Positions 1 to 7,903 of a stretch of 54,302 nt of DNA are shown here, piece after piece. This DNA is from CAMFTQ01 sp051881615. GTDB taxonomy: Bacteria; Bacillota; Clostridia; Oscillospirales; Acutalibacteraceae. Position 1 is the stretch's first letter. Each line of letters opens with the position of its first letter. The translations under genes and the position numbers were made by a program. Where the stretch lies: NCBI GenBank assembly GCA_051881615.1, contig JBJEQF010000015.1, forward strand, positions 1 to 54,302. Direction: 5' to 3'. Under the pieces are notes generated by a model. It made no database searches, was not told where the DNA came from, and was given only the letters and a program-made list of their open reading frames with translations.

Positions 1-2640
1 ATTTTTGCTCAGATAAAAAAGAAGCCGTCCGATATAACGGCTTATAACGATTTATTTTCTCTATGCAGAAATATTGAGGGAGAAAACTTTGAACTGTCGC
101 ACAGGACTAACGGACAGCTTAAAACGCTTGTCGGAAAGGCTATGAAAAGCACAGACAGCGTTTCAGAATTATTCTCTGTTTATAAAAAGTGTCTTTTGTT
201 TGACGCACCGCACAGCTTTGACAGTTACCTTTTGTATCTTGAAATCAACCGCAAGCCAAACGAGCGTTTTTATCAGCCTCGGCGAAAGGTGCTGAAACAA
301 GTGGTTGACGCATTACAGGAGCTTGCAGACGATAAGCTGGACGAGCTGTTTATTTCAATGCCGCCTAGGGTAGGTAAGCTTTTATCTGATGACACACCTG
401 TTCTCACAACAAAAGGTTGGAAAAAACACGGCGATTTGGTAGTGGGTGATATGGTTTTCAATCCAGAAGGAATACCTATCCCGGTACTTGGTGTTATGCC
501 GAAATATCACACGACTCATACTGTTACATTCAGTGACGGTTCAAAAATTGATTGTCATTTCAGACACGAGTGGAAGGTGTATGATCGCCGATTTGGTAAA
601 GTACGATTACTTGAAACGCAGGAAATGATAGGGCACCTTGAGAATGGTAAGCAATTTGGTCATTCTCGCGGGCATCGATATAATTTTATGATTGAAAATC
701 GTTCCGCTATTGAGGGTATTCCTGTTGATCTCAAAGTAAAACCCTACACTCTGGGTGCTTGGTTAGGTGACGGTACAAATAGGCAACCGAGAATAACTGG
801 GGTAGATGAGGAAATTATCCAAAGTATTATTGCAGACGGGTACAAAGAAAAACATCGATATATTCACAAAGACACAGGAGTCGTAACTGTTGAATTTGAT
901 GGATTAAAATCAGCGTTAGCAAATTACGGGATGTGTCGAAAAGAAAGAACTGAGAAGTACATTCCTGATGAATATATAATTGCTAATGTTGAAGACAGGC
1001 TTGAATTGTTAGCTGGGCTTCTTGACACTGACGGATGTTTGAGAATAAAAGAAAATAGATATAATTTTACAACAAGCGAGCTGAGGTTAAAGGAAACATT
1101 TATTGATTTAATACACACCTTCGGATGGAGAGTGTATGTTAGGGAAATCGCACCCCATACATCTTCAAGCGGTATCGTGGGAAAACGAAAGTATTGGGAA
1201 ATTTCCTTTAACCCAAATGAGTATATCCCTTGCCGTTTGAGTAGGAAACAACTCAAAGCATTCAGCAAAGCGCGGAGGCTTTCTATCATTTCCATTGAAC
1301 CGTCTGAACCTAAACAGGGTAATTGTATTACTGTCTTAGGCGGTATGTATTTAGCTGGTAGAAATATGATACCCACACATAACACCACAATACTGATGTT
1401 CTTTGTTACGTGGCTTATAGGCAGGAACAGCGAAGCGTCTAACCTCTACTCTGCATATTCCGATGTAATCACAAAGGCTTTTTACAACGGTGTTCTTGAA
1501 ATCATAAACGACCCTGTTACCTATTTGTGGAAGGACGTTTTTCCTGACGCTAAAATCGTTCAGACAAATTCGCAGGACGAAACGCTCAACATTGACAGAA
1601 AAAAGCGTTATCCGTCCTTGACCTGTCGTTCGCTTTACGGAACGCTCAACGGCGCCTGCGACTGCAACGGCTTTGAAATCTCCGATGACCTTATCGGCGG
1701 TATTGAGGAAGCGTTAAACAAGGACAGACTTACCGCTGCGTGGAGCAAAGTAGACAACAATTTGCTCCCCCGTGCTAAGGAAAAAGCAAAAATTCTGTGG
1801 TGTGGCACACGCTGGTCTATGATTGACCCTGCCGGACTGCGTATGGAACTGTTGCAGAATGACGAGCGTTTTAAAAACCGCAGATACAAAATCATAAATC
1901 TTTCTGCGCTTGATGAGAATGACGAAAGCCAATTTTATTACGATTACGGAGTAGGCTTTAGCACTGAATATTACTTGCAGAGAAGAGCGTCATTTGAACG
2001 CAACAACGATATGGCTTCGTGGCTTGCACAATATATGGGTGAGCCTATTGAGCGTGACGGTGCGCTGTTTTCTCCTGATGATTTCCGCTATTACAACGGT
2101 GAGCTGCCATTTGGTGAGCCTGACAGAATATATATGCCTGTTGACCCTGCGTTCGGTGGCGGTGACTATGTGTCGGGTCCTGTCTGCTTTGAGTACGGCG
2201 AGGATATTTACGTTCACGATGTAGTCTTTGATAACGGCGATAAAAGAGTAACACAGCCTCTTATTGTAAAGGCTGTGCTTGATTATCAGATACAGGCTAT
2301 GCAGATTGAAGCTACTAAGTCGACAGAAAGCTACAAGGACAAAATAGCAGGTGAGCTTAAAAAGCACAATGTACGCATAAACCTTACCACAAAGCCTGCA
2401 CCGACAAATAAATCAAAAAATCAAAGGATTTTCGACAAAGCCCCCGACATAAGGGAAAGAATGATTTTCAGAGAATCAGGCAAAAGGAGCAAGCCATACA
2501 GCCTGTTTATGCAAAACGTGTTTTCGTACAAAATGCTCGGTAAAAACAAAAACGATGACGCACCCGACAGCCTTGCTATGGCTATTGATATGTCAAAGCC
2601 AGCAACAAAGCAATGTATAGTGTTCAAAAGAACGCTATAA
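1..2640 (+). CDS. terL: Phage large terminase subunit, interrupted by an intein; 5' end outside the window
   Basis: ATPase and nuclease that packages phage DNA into the prohead. The frame is open from base 1 to the stop at 2640 and reads as plausible protein throughout, so the ATG at 142 is probably internal and the true start lies upstream. The Walker A motif PPRVGK/TT is split by an intein (379-1383). Downstream are ISDDL (possible Walker B), ILWCGTRWS (coupling motif) and the RNase H-like nuclease acidic residues in VDPAFGGGDY, QIEATKS and NDDAPDSLAM. Without the intein the visible part is about 544 aa, a normal terminase size. Packaging depends on excision of the intein because it sits in the ATP-binding loop. 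The portal gene follows after 99 bp. Confidence 0.93.
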   Translation: MFAQIKKKPSDITAYNDLFSLCRNIEGENFELSHRTNGQLKTLVGKAMKSTDSVSELFSVYKKCLLFDAPHSFDSYLLYLEINRKPNERFYQPRRKVLKQVVDALQELADDKLDELFISMPPRVGKLLSDDTPVLTTKGWKKHGDLVVGDMVFNPEGIPIPVLGVMPKYHTTHTVTFSDGSKIDCHFRHEWKVYDRRFGKVRLLETQEMIGHLENGKQFGHSRGHRYNFMIENRSAIEGIPVDLKVKPYTLGAWLGDGTNRQPRITGVDEEIIQSIIADGYKEKHRYIHKDTGVVTVEFDGLKSALANYGMCRKERTEKYIPDEYIIANVEDRLELLAGLLDTDGCLRIKENRYNFTTSELRLKETFIDLIHTFGWRVYVREIAPHTSSSGIVGKRKYWEISFNPNEYIPCRLSRKQLKAFSKARRLSIISIEPSEPKQGNCITVLGGMYLAGRNMIPTHNTTILMFFVTWLIGRNSEASNLYSAYSDVITKAFYNGVLEIINDPVTYLWKDVFPDAKIVQTNSQDETLNIDRKKRYPSLTCRSLYGTLNGACDCNGFEISDDLIGGIEEALNKDRLTAAWSKVDNNLLPRAKEKAKILWCGTRWSMIDPAGLRMELLQNDERFKNRRYKIINLSALDENDESQFYYDYGVGFSTEYYLQRRASFERNNDMASWLAQYMGEPIERDGALFSPDDFRYYNGELPFGEPDRIYMPVDPAFGGGDYVSGPVCFEYGEDIYVHDVVFDNGDKRVTQPLIVKAVLDYQIQAMQIEATKSTESYKDKIAGELKKHNVRINLTTKPAPTNKSKNQRIFDKAPDIRERMIFRESGKRSKPYSLFMQNVFSYKMLGKNKNDDAPDSLAMAIDMSKPATKQCIVFKRTL
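379..1383 (+). other. Class 3 intein with LAGLIDADG homing endonuclease, inside terminase Walker A
   Basis: An in-frame 335-residue insertion between GK and TT of the Walker A loop. Block A reads LLSDDTPVLTTKGW, with Leu rather than Cys or Ser as first residue. Block B has HEW (Trp codon at 571). Block F has CITV (Cys codon at 1324). The C-terminus is PTHN, followed by extein Thr. Trp, Cys and Thr at these sites are the WCT signature of class 3 inteins, in which the block F Cys starts splicing instead of residue 1. Two dodecapeptide motifs, LGAWLGDG (751-774) and LLAGLLDTDG (1006-1035), both keep their acidic residue, so the endonuclease looks intact. The class is assigned from motifs; splicing itself is inferred. 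Confidence 0.92.
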
Positions 2641-2675
2641 ATAATAATTTGACTGCATAAGCTAAACAAAAATAC

Positions 2676-2704
2676 TTGACAAGAGTTCAAATAACTATTA
2701 AACT
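2676..2704 (+). promoter_or_regulatory. Possible promoter before the portal gene
   Basis: TTGACA (2676-2681), a 17-nt spacer and TAAACT (2699-2704) lie in the 99-bp gap between terminase and portal. The -35 is perfect and the -10 matches 4 of 6 positions. It could drive the head genes independently of the terminase, but phage late genes are usually one transcript, so this is tentative. Confidence 0.35.
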
Positions 2705-2739
2705 TAGTATATATAAAAATATTTTAAGGAGGGCGAAAA

Positions 2740-4113
2740 ATGAGTGTAGAAATCAGTGAATTGTACGGCAGAAAAGTTATTTACACAAGCTGTAATGAAA
2801 TCACAGCAGACAACCTTATAAACGTCCTCAACAAAGCAGTTTTTGAGCATAGCAAAAACAAAAACGATATACAGTTTCTATACGATTACTACAAGGGCAA
2901 GCAGAATATCAGAAACAGAAAGAAAGAAATCCGTCCTGAAATAAACAACAAGGTGGTTGTAAACAGGGCAAACGAGATTGTTTCGTTTAAGGTCGGCTAT
3001 CTTATGGGAGAGCCTGTGCAGTACGTTGCACGGAGCAAGGACGATATTACTGATGAAATAAATCTGCTCAACGAATTTGTTTTTGCACAGGATAAGGATT
3101 CAAAGGACGAGGAGCTTGCCGAATGGTTCACTATCTGCGGTACTTCCTACAGAATGACGTTGCCGGGCAATAACGATGATACTCTGGAATCACCGTTTAA
3201 GGTTTATACACTTGACCCTCGTTACTGCTTTGTAGTTTACCACAACGGTCTTGATAACAAGCCGATGATGGGAGTTAAAATTACAACAGTCGATGATGAT
3301 AAAACCCTTTACAGCGTATATACCGACACAATGTATTATGAGGTTATAGACGACACTGTCATAAAATCAGAGCCTCATATACTGGGTGGAATACCAATTA
3401 TTGAATACCCTGCAAATTCCGCACGTATTGGTGCTTTTGAAATTGTAATCCCTCTGCTTGACGCAATAAACGAGGTTGCTTCAAACCGCTTAGACGGTGT
3501 AGAGCAGTTTATTCAGTCGTTGCTTGTTATTATAGGCATAGATATAAGCAACGATGAGTTCAAGAACCTAAAAGAAAGCGGCGGCTTGAACATACCTAAT
3601 ACAGACGGCAAGGTATCATATCTCACACAGGAGCTTAATCAGACGCAGATACAAAACTTAGTTGACGATATGTACGATACTGTTCTGACTATCTGCGGTA
3701 TGCCAAACCGTAACGGCGGTAGTTCAACGAGCGACACAGGCGCAGCGGTAATTATGCGTGACGGCTGGTCGGCGGCTGAGGCACGTGCAAAAACTACGGA
3801 AAAGCAGTTCAAAAAGTCTGAAAAGCAATTCCTAAGAATTGCACTGAATATTGCAAACACGCTTAGAAATCTCAATTTAAAGCCGTCATCTATAGACATA
3901 CGCTTTACACGCAGAAATTACGAAAACATACAGGTAAAGGCACAGGTTTTGACAACAATGCTGTCAAACGACAAAATACATCCCAGACTTGCCTTTGCAC
4001 ACTGCGGTATGTTTGCAGACCCGGAGCTTGCATATACGATAAGTGCAGAATACGAAAAGGAATGTAAAGCAAAGCAGCAGCAGGAGCTTGACGGCATTTC
4101 GCATATTGCTTAG
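2740..4113 (+). CDS. Phage portal protein, SPP1 Gp6-like
   Basis: A 457-aa portal subunit; twelve copies form the ring through which DNA enters the capsid. The sequence has the SPP1/A118-type portal layout: an N-terminal stem region with YDYYKGKQNI and VVNRANEIVSFKVGYLMGEPV, then a wing, and a C-terminal region with GMPNRNGGSSTSDTGAAVIMR. Length is typical for the family. The start ATG has AAGGAGG eight bases upstream. It lies between terminase and the Mu-F-like minor head gene, the standard order in this phage group. The C-terminus is rich in Lys, Glu and Gln. Confidence 0.93.
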   Translation: MSVEISELYGRKVIYTSCNEITADNLINVLNKAVFEHSKNKNDIQFLYDYYKGKQNIRNRKKEIRPEINNKVVVNRANEIVSFKVGYLMGEPVQYVARSKDDITDEINLLNEFVFAQDKDSKDEELAEWFTICGTSYRMTLPGNNDDTLESPFKVYTLDPRYCFVVYHNGLDNKPMMGVKITTVDDDKTLYSVYTDTMYYEVIDDTVIKSEPHILGGIPIIEYPANSARIGAFEIVIPLLDAINEVASNRLDGVEQFIQSLLVIIGIDISNDEFKNLKESGGLNIPNTDGKVSYLTQELNQTQIQNLVDDMYDTVLTICGMPNRNGGSSTSDTGAAVIMRDGWSAAEARAKTTEKQFKKSEKQFLRIALNIANTLRNLNLKPSSIDIRFTRRNYENIQVKAQVLTTMLSNDKIHPRLAFAHCGMFADPELAYTISAEYEKECKAKQQQELDGISHIA

Positions 4114-4123
4114 GTGATTTAGA

Positions 4124-4720
4124 ATGTATGAATATACAGACAAGGTTATAAAATATCTGAACAGGCAATACATAGCACTGTTTGGTAAATTAAAAGCCGT
4201 TACCTCTTTTGACGAGCTTAATATCCTGCAAAATGTAAACCTTGTGTATAAAAAGGCTGACGAAATCACAAGAGAAGCGCTGTACCGATTAGCCGTAAGC
4301 GTATATAAGAGCCTGACGGGCAGTGACGGATTTATTATAACAAAAGAGTGGCTGACGGATAATGTTCTTGAATATTACGACCCTGTTACAAAATACGTTT
4401 TTGTAAACGAGCTTGACAGAAAGCGTTCACGATTATTTGAGAGCTTAGTAGCAAGCAAAAACAAAACAGATGAAATAAACAAGGCGCTTCGGCTTTTATC
4501 GGCTATGGTTGCAAATTACGCTATAACAGTAACAGATAAGGTCACAATCAAGGCTTATAGCGACTTGGGCTATGACAAGGTAAAATGGATAACAGAACAC
4601 GATGACAGGCGGTGCGGGGTTTGTGCAAAGCGTGACGGTAAAATCTATGCAATAGACAGCGTTCCTCCGAAGCCGCACCTATTGTGCAGATGTTATCTTG
4701 AGCCTGTAACGGAGGGTTAA
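4124..4720 (+). CDS. Minor head protein, phage Mu F-like
   Basis: A 198-aa protein of the Mu gpF / SPP1 gp7 morphogenesis family, thought to bind the portal and help assembly or DNA ejection. The C-terminal third carries the family signature: HDDRRCGVCAKRDGK followed by PPKPHLLCRCYLEP, a Cys/His cluster probably binding zinc. The N-terminal part is helical and poorly conserved. It starts 10 bp after the portal stop with an AGGTGA ribosome site. The protein is short compared with Mu gpF itself but similar to the versions in Firmicutes phages. Confidence 0.85.
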   Translation: MYEYTDKVIKYLNRQYIALFGKLKAVTSFDELNILQNVNLVYKKADEITREALYRLAVSVYKSLTGSDGFIITKEWLTDNVLEYYDPVTKYVFVNELDRKRSRLFESLVASKNKTDEINKALRLLSAMVANYAITVTDKVTIKAYSDLGYDKVKWITEHDDRRCGVCAKRDGKIYAIDSVPPKPHLLCRCYLEPVTEG

Positions 4721-4721
4721 G

Positions 4722-4874
4722 ATGAATAACAATATTTTCACCGCTGATGTTGCCGAAGCGGTGATTAAGATAATAAAAAACGGCAATTCGGCAGAGCTTA
4801 AACGTGAAAACGGAAAGCTCGTTGTAGTTGAAATACAAAGAAAAGTTAAAAGTAAGACGTCTATAATCGGGTAG
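4722..4874 (+). CDS. Small phage head-region protein, unknown function (50 aa)
   Basis: ATG at 4722 follows GGAGGG and comes immediately after the stop of the minor head gene, so the two are probably coupled. The product begins MNNNIFTADVAEAVIKII and ends KVKSKTSIIG, with a middle section predicted as alternating beta strand and charged residues (KLVVVEIQRKV). I do not recognise a family. A small gene at this place between minor head and scaffold genes is familiar in Firmicutes prophages, but I cannot assign a role. A hairpin with a T-run follows it. Confidence 0.6.
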   Translation: MNNNIFTADVAEAVIKIIKNGNSAELKRENGKLVVVEIQRKVKSKTSIIG

Positions 4875-4892
4875 ACGGAAACAGTCGACAGG

Positions 4893-4926
4893 GACTATGA
4901 GCTTAACACAGGCTTGTAGTCTTTTT
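4893..4926 (+). terminator. Stem-loop followed by T-run (terminator or structured RNA)
   Basis: GACTATGAGCT (4893-4903) pairs with GGCTTGTAGTC (4911-4921) around the loop TAACACA. The 11-bp stem includes four G-U pairs and is followed by TTTTT. It fits an intrinsic terminator, yet it lies inside the late operon, so it may be a leaky terminator or part of a larger leader RNA for the scaffold gene that the HNH gene has split. Confidence 0.5.
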
Positions 4927-4944
4927 CTTTTGGAGGAAGCTGTA

Positions 4945-5487
4945 TTGGAAGTTTGGAAAGACATTGACGGTTACGAGGAATTGTATCAAGTAAGTAATAC
5001 AGGAAAGGTGCGAAGTCTGCGATATAAAAATCGTGACGAAGTGAGAGAACTTTTTCTCAAACCTCATAATCAAGGTTATTTACAGGTCGAACTACATAAG
5101 AACGGTAAACGAAAGATGTTTACTGTTCATCGCCTTGTGGCTATGGCTTTTGTTGATGGTTACGGAGAAGGAAAAGTAGTCAACCATATTGATGAAAATA
5201 AGCAAAATAATGTATCAACCAACCTCGAATGGGTTTCCGCTTCACAGAATGTCTTGCACAGTATTTCTCATCGCAGGAGTGTAAAGACAAGAAATTATCC
5301 TAAGTTTCACGCTCGTACCGACAAACAAGAGGTTATTCAAATATCGCTTGATGGTAAAGTTATCAAGCATTGGAAGTCCTCAATTGAGGTCAAAGAAAAA
5401 CTCGGATATAGCGATTGGAGTATAAAGCAATGCTGTCGACGCAAGAGAAAAACTGCTTATGGTTATAGATGGCAATATGCCGTTTGA
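4945..5487 (+). CDS. Freestanding HNH homing endonuclease (NUMOD4-HNH-NUMOD1)
   Basis: A 180-aa selfish endonuclease that would cut alleles lacking its gene. The N-terminus EVWKDIDGYEELYQVSNTG is the NUMOD4 DNA-binding module. The HNH core follows: VHRLVAMAF, VNHIDENKQNN and NLEWVSASQNVLHS. The C-terminal part, QISLDGKVIKHWKSS to CCRRKRKTAYGYRWQ, is a NUMOD1-type helix-turn-helix module. I chose the TTG at 4945 because GGAGG (4932-4936) lies 8 nt upstream and the protein then begins at the NUMOD4 domain; the in-frame ATG at 4897 lies inside the preceding hairpin with no ribosome site. It is inserted between head genes and is not part of the virion. Confidence 0.9.
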   Translation: MEVWKDIDGYEELYQVSNTGKVRSLRYKNRDEVRELFLKPHNQGYLQVELHKNGKRKMFTVHRLVAMAFVDGYGEGKVVNHIDENKQNNVSTNLEWVSASQNVLHSISHRRSVKTRNYPKFHARTDKQEVIQISLDGKVIKHWKSSIEVKEKLGYSDWSIKQCCRRKRKTAYGYRWQYAV

Positions 5488-5493
5488 TATAGC

Positions 5494-5564
5494 ACACAGA
5501 GAAGTGTTTAAACGCAGACCACAGAGAAGTGGGTAAAACGCAAAATATATGTTCAGAGAAGAAC
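5494..5564 (+). promoter_or_regulatory. Three tandem hairpins with identical AGAGAA loops in the scaffold gene leader
   Basis: ACAC-AGAGAA-GTGT (5494-5507), CCAC-AGAGAA-GTGG (5519-5532) and GTTC-AGAGAA-GAAC (5551-5564) each form a 4-bp stem. Stem bases differ but pairing is kept, and the loop is invariant. Each is followed within a few bases by AAACGCA or AAAACGCA. The last copy ends 9 nt before the scaffold AGGAGG. The pattern indicates an RNA element, perhaps a binding site for a protein that controls scaffold translation; this is inferred from structure only. RNA motifs named GP20-a and GP20-b have been described before phage GP20-type scaffold genes and may be related. Confidence 0.6.
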
Positions 5565-5587
5565 TAAAAACGCAGGAGGTAATTATT

Positions 5588-6160
5588 ATGGCAAAAATCA
5601 ACACAGCAAATATCGAGGGCTACGAAGATATGACACCTGAGGAAAAGGTTGCGGCTCTTGAAGCATTGGAGTATGAGGATAACCTGTCTGAGCTTGAAAG
5701 ATACAGAAATGCAGCTAAAAAAGCAAGCTCCGAAGCGGCAGAATGGAAGCGCAAGCACAATGCACTTCTATCAGATGAAGAGCAAAAGAAAGCTGCTGCC
5801 GAAGAGGAACACAACAAGCTGCTTTCAAGAGTTAAGGAGCTTGAAAGAGATAAGCTCGTTTCAGGACATAAGGCTGATTTCTTAGCTATGGGTTATGAGG
5901 AAACTCTTGCAACGGAAACCGCCGAGGCTTTAGCTGACGGCAATACTGCAAAGGTGTTTGCAAATCAGAAGAAATTTCTTGAAGCTCACGATAAGACAAT
6001 GAAAGCAAACTTAATGAAAAACACACCTGCACCGCCTGCCGGTGACGGAAGCGGCGTTTCGGTTGATTACAACAAAAAAGCCGCCGAGGCACAGGCAGCA
6101 GGCAATTACAGCGAAGCCGCTTATTACATAAGGCGAGCGCAGGAAAACAAATCGGAATAA
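5588..6160 (+). CDS. Phage scaffold protein
   Basis: A 190-aa scaffold that guides prohead assembly and is later removed. The position directly before the capsid gene and the composition show this: it is almost wholly charged helix and coiled coil (EEKVAALEALEYEDNLSELERYR, then AEEEHNKLLSRVKELERDK), with a Pro/Gly hinge (PAPPAGDGSG) and a short C-terminal helical segment. It resembles the GP20/DUF4355 scaffold families. I start it at ATG 5588 because AGGAGG is at 5574-5579; an in-frame ATG at 5549 lies inside the leader hairpins. The stop is 18 bp before the capsid start. Confidence 0.8.
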   Translation: MAKINTANIEGYEDMTPEEKVAALEALEYEDNLSELERYRNAAKKASSEAAEWKRKHNALLSDEEQKKAAAEEEHNKLLSRVKELERDKLVSGHKADFLAMGYEETLATETAEALADGNTAKVFANQKKFLEAHDKTMKANLMKNTPAPPAGDGSGVSVDYNKKAAEAQAAGNYSEAAYYIRRAQENKSE

Positions 6161-6178
6161 TAAAGGAGAAATGTAATT

Positions 6179-7192
6179 ATGGCAGACCAGTACGCTACAA
6201 ATGCAATTTTAAACTACTCGGGTATGCTCTTTAACAAGGGAAACACACGCACTCCCCTATCTTCAATCATCGGAAGCAGAGGAGTTACCACAAATCACTT
6301 TGAATTTGTCACAGGTCAGGAATACAGCGGTGGCGGTGTCGGCTCACAGCCTAATATTTCAGAAACAGCCTCACTCACTGCTCCCGACGCAACAGCAACA
6401 GAGCGTGAGCAGAAAACAAACGTTACACAGATATTTCAGGAAAGCGTTGGCGTTTCTTATGCTAAGCAGTCAAATATGGGTACGCTTTCGGGAATTAACG
6501 TTGCAGGTCAGCAGGCAAATCCGATGAACGAGCTTGATTTTCAGGTTGCAGTCAAAATGCAAAAGATTGCACGTGATATTGAGCATACATTCATCAACGG
6601 TGTTTACAACAAGGCTACAAAAAACACAGACGTAAACAAAACAAGAGGCTTAGTAACCGCTGTTACATCAAACGTAAAGGCTATGGGCAGTAAACCGCTC
6701 GGCTTGTGGGATATTGCCGATATGGTAAAAAAGATTTATGGAGCAAATGCACCTACAGACGGTCTTTGCCTGTGGTGTGACGCTACTACTATGTTTCAGG
6801 TCAATGCTGACGCTGTTCAGAACGGATTGAGTGTTGTTCCTGCATCACGTGAAATCAACGGTATCAAGCTGTCAAGCGTTGTAACACCGATAGGCGTTGT
6901 TTATCTCTACTTAGGCGAGTGCTTGCCGGCAGGAACAGCGCTTCTGCTTAACCTTGATGTTATCCGTCCTGTCAATCAGCCTGTCCCCAGAAAGGGTAAC
7001 TTCTTCCTTGAACTTCTTGCAAAGGTGGGCGCAGGCGAAAAGTATCAGATTTTCGGACAGGTAGGTCTTGACTACGGTCCCGAATGGTATCACGGAAAAT
7101 TCACAGGCATTGCACAGACATTTACCGCACCGAAATACAGCCGTAGCGTTTATGTTGCCAACGCTTCTGAAATCGGCGCATCAGGTACTTGA
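6179..7192 (+). CDS. Major capsid protein, SU10/DUF5309-like
   Basis: A 337-aa capsid subunit. It begins MADQYATNAILNYSGMLF and has PLSSIIGSRGVTTNHFEF, a segment with NVAGQQANPMNELDFQVAVKM and ARDIEHTFINGVYN, and a C-terminal domain with GLDYGPEWYHGKFTG. This pattern matches the SU10-type HK97-fold capsids annotated DUF5309. AAAGGAG precedes the ATG. It sits in the normal scaffold-capsid-connector order. No protease or delta domain is fused to it, in keeping with the separate scaffold gene. Confidence 0.88.
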   Translation: MADQYATNAILNYSGMLFNKGNTRTPLSSIIGSRGVTTNHFEFVTGQEYSGGGVGSQPNISETASLTAPDATATEREQKTNVTQIFQESVGVSYAKQSNMGTLSGINVAGQQANPMNELDFQVAVKMQKIARDIEHTFINGVYNKATKNTDVNKTRGLVTAVTSNVKAMGSKPLGLWDIADMVKKIYGANAPTDGLCLWCDATTMFQVNADAVQNGLSVVPASREINGIKLSSVVTPIGVVYLYLGECLPAGTALLLNLDVIRPVNQPVPRKGNFFLELLAKVGAGEKYQIFGQVGLDYGPEWYHGKFTGIAQTFTAPKYSRSVYVANASEIGASGT

Positions 7193-7210
7193 TAAAGGAG
7201 GACAGGCAAT

Positions 7211-7528
7211 ATGCAGAAATCAAAAATGCTTGAAACGCTAAGGTCTATGACAGGCGAAGAAAACGAAAGCATATTGCTTGTCTATCTTGACTTGGCGGCA
7301 GGAAAAATAATTGAAAAATTATATCCGCTTGAAAAGGGTGCTTGTGAAGTGCCTGCCAAATATCACGCTAAACAGGTTGAAATCGCCTGTTATATGCTCA
7401 ACAAAAGAGGTGCAGAGGGACAAACCTCGCACAGTGAAAACGGTATCAGCCGTTCATACGAAAGCGCAGATGTGCCTAAGTCATTGCTTGACGGAATTGT
7501 ACCTCACGGAAAAGTTTTAGGGGTATAA
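7211..7528 (+). CDS. Head-tail connector (adaptor) protein
   Basis: A 105-aa protein directly after the capsid gene, with an N-terminal helical bundle (KMLETLRSMTG, ILLVYLDLAAGKIIEKLYP) and a conserved-looking RSYESADVPKSLLDGIVP segment. Size, helical content and position match the HK97 gp6 / SPP1 gp15 adaptor group that binds under the portal. AAAGGAGGACAGG precedes the ATG. Assignment depends mainly on gene order and general resemblance. Confidence 0.7.
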   Translation: MQKSKMLETLRSMTGEENESILLVYLDLAAGKIIEKLYPLEKGACEVPAKYHAKQVEIACYMLNKRGAEGQTSHSENGISRSYESADVPKSLLDGIVPHGKVLGV

Positions 7529-7530
7529 AA

Positions 7531-7899
7531 ATGAAGTGTATGGAAAGAAACAAAACGGAATTTTACTACTCTCTTTACGTTTCAAAGGAAAGCATAGTTG
7601 ACGAATACGGCAACAAAAGCGGTGAATACAGAGTTATTTACTCCGAACCGATAAAGGCAAGAGCGAACATATCGCCTGCAACAGGCATTTCACAGACAGA
7701 GCAATTTGGAAATTCGTCTGATTATGACAAGGTTATTGTAATTGATGATACAAGCTGTCCGATAGACGAAAATTCCGTTTTGTTCATTGATAAAAAGCCT
7801 GACAAAGACAGTGACGGCAACTTGCTTTTTGATTATACAATCAAAAAGGTTGCTCGTTCTCTTAACAGCGTTTCACTTGCTGTCAGCAAGGTAGGGTGA
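7531..7899 (+). CDS. Head closure (stopper) protein
   Basis: A 122-aa, beta-rich protein that starts 2 bp after the adaptor stop. It reads NKTEFYYSLYVSKESIVDEYGNKSGEYRV and later KVIVIDDTSCPIDENSVLFID and YTIKKVARSLNSVSLAVSKV. This is the composition and position of the SPP1 gp16-like head closure proteins that plug the connector after packaging. The upstream AGGGGT is a weak ribosome site, so translation is probably coupled to the gene before. Function is inferred from context. Confidence 0.62.
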   Translation: MKCMERNKTEFYYSLYVSKESIVDEYGNKSGEYRVIYSEPIKARANISPATGISQTEQFGNSSDYDKVIVIDDTSCPIDENSVLFIDKKPDKDSDGNLLFDYTIKKVARSLNSVSLAVSKVG

Positions 7900-7903
7900 T
7901 TAT

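Noticed and set aside
4897..4944. ATG start for the HNH endonuclease
   Set aside because: It lies in the stem-loop at 4893-4921 with no ribosome site; TTG 4945 has GGAGG 8 nt upstream and begins at the NUMOD4 domain.
4874..5588. Group I intron around the HNH gene
   Set aside because: The flanking genes are complete on either side and I see no split gene or intron core elements; the endonuclease appears freestanding.
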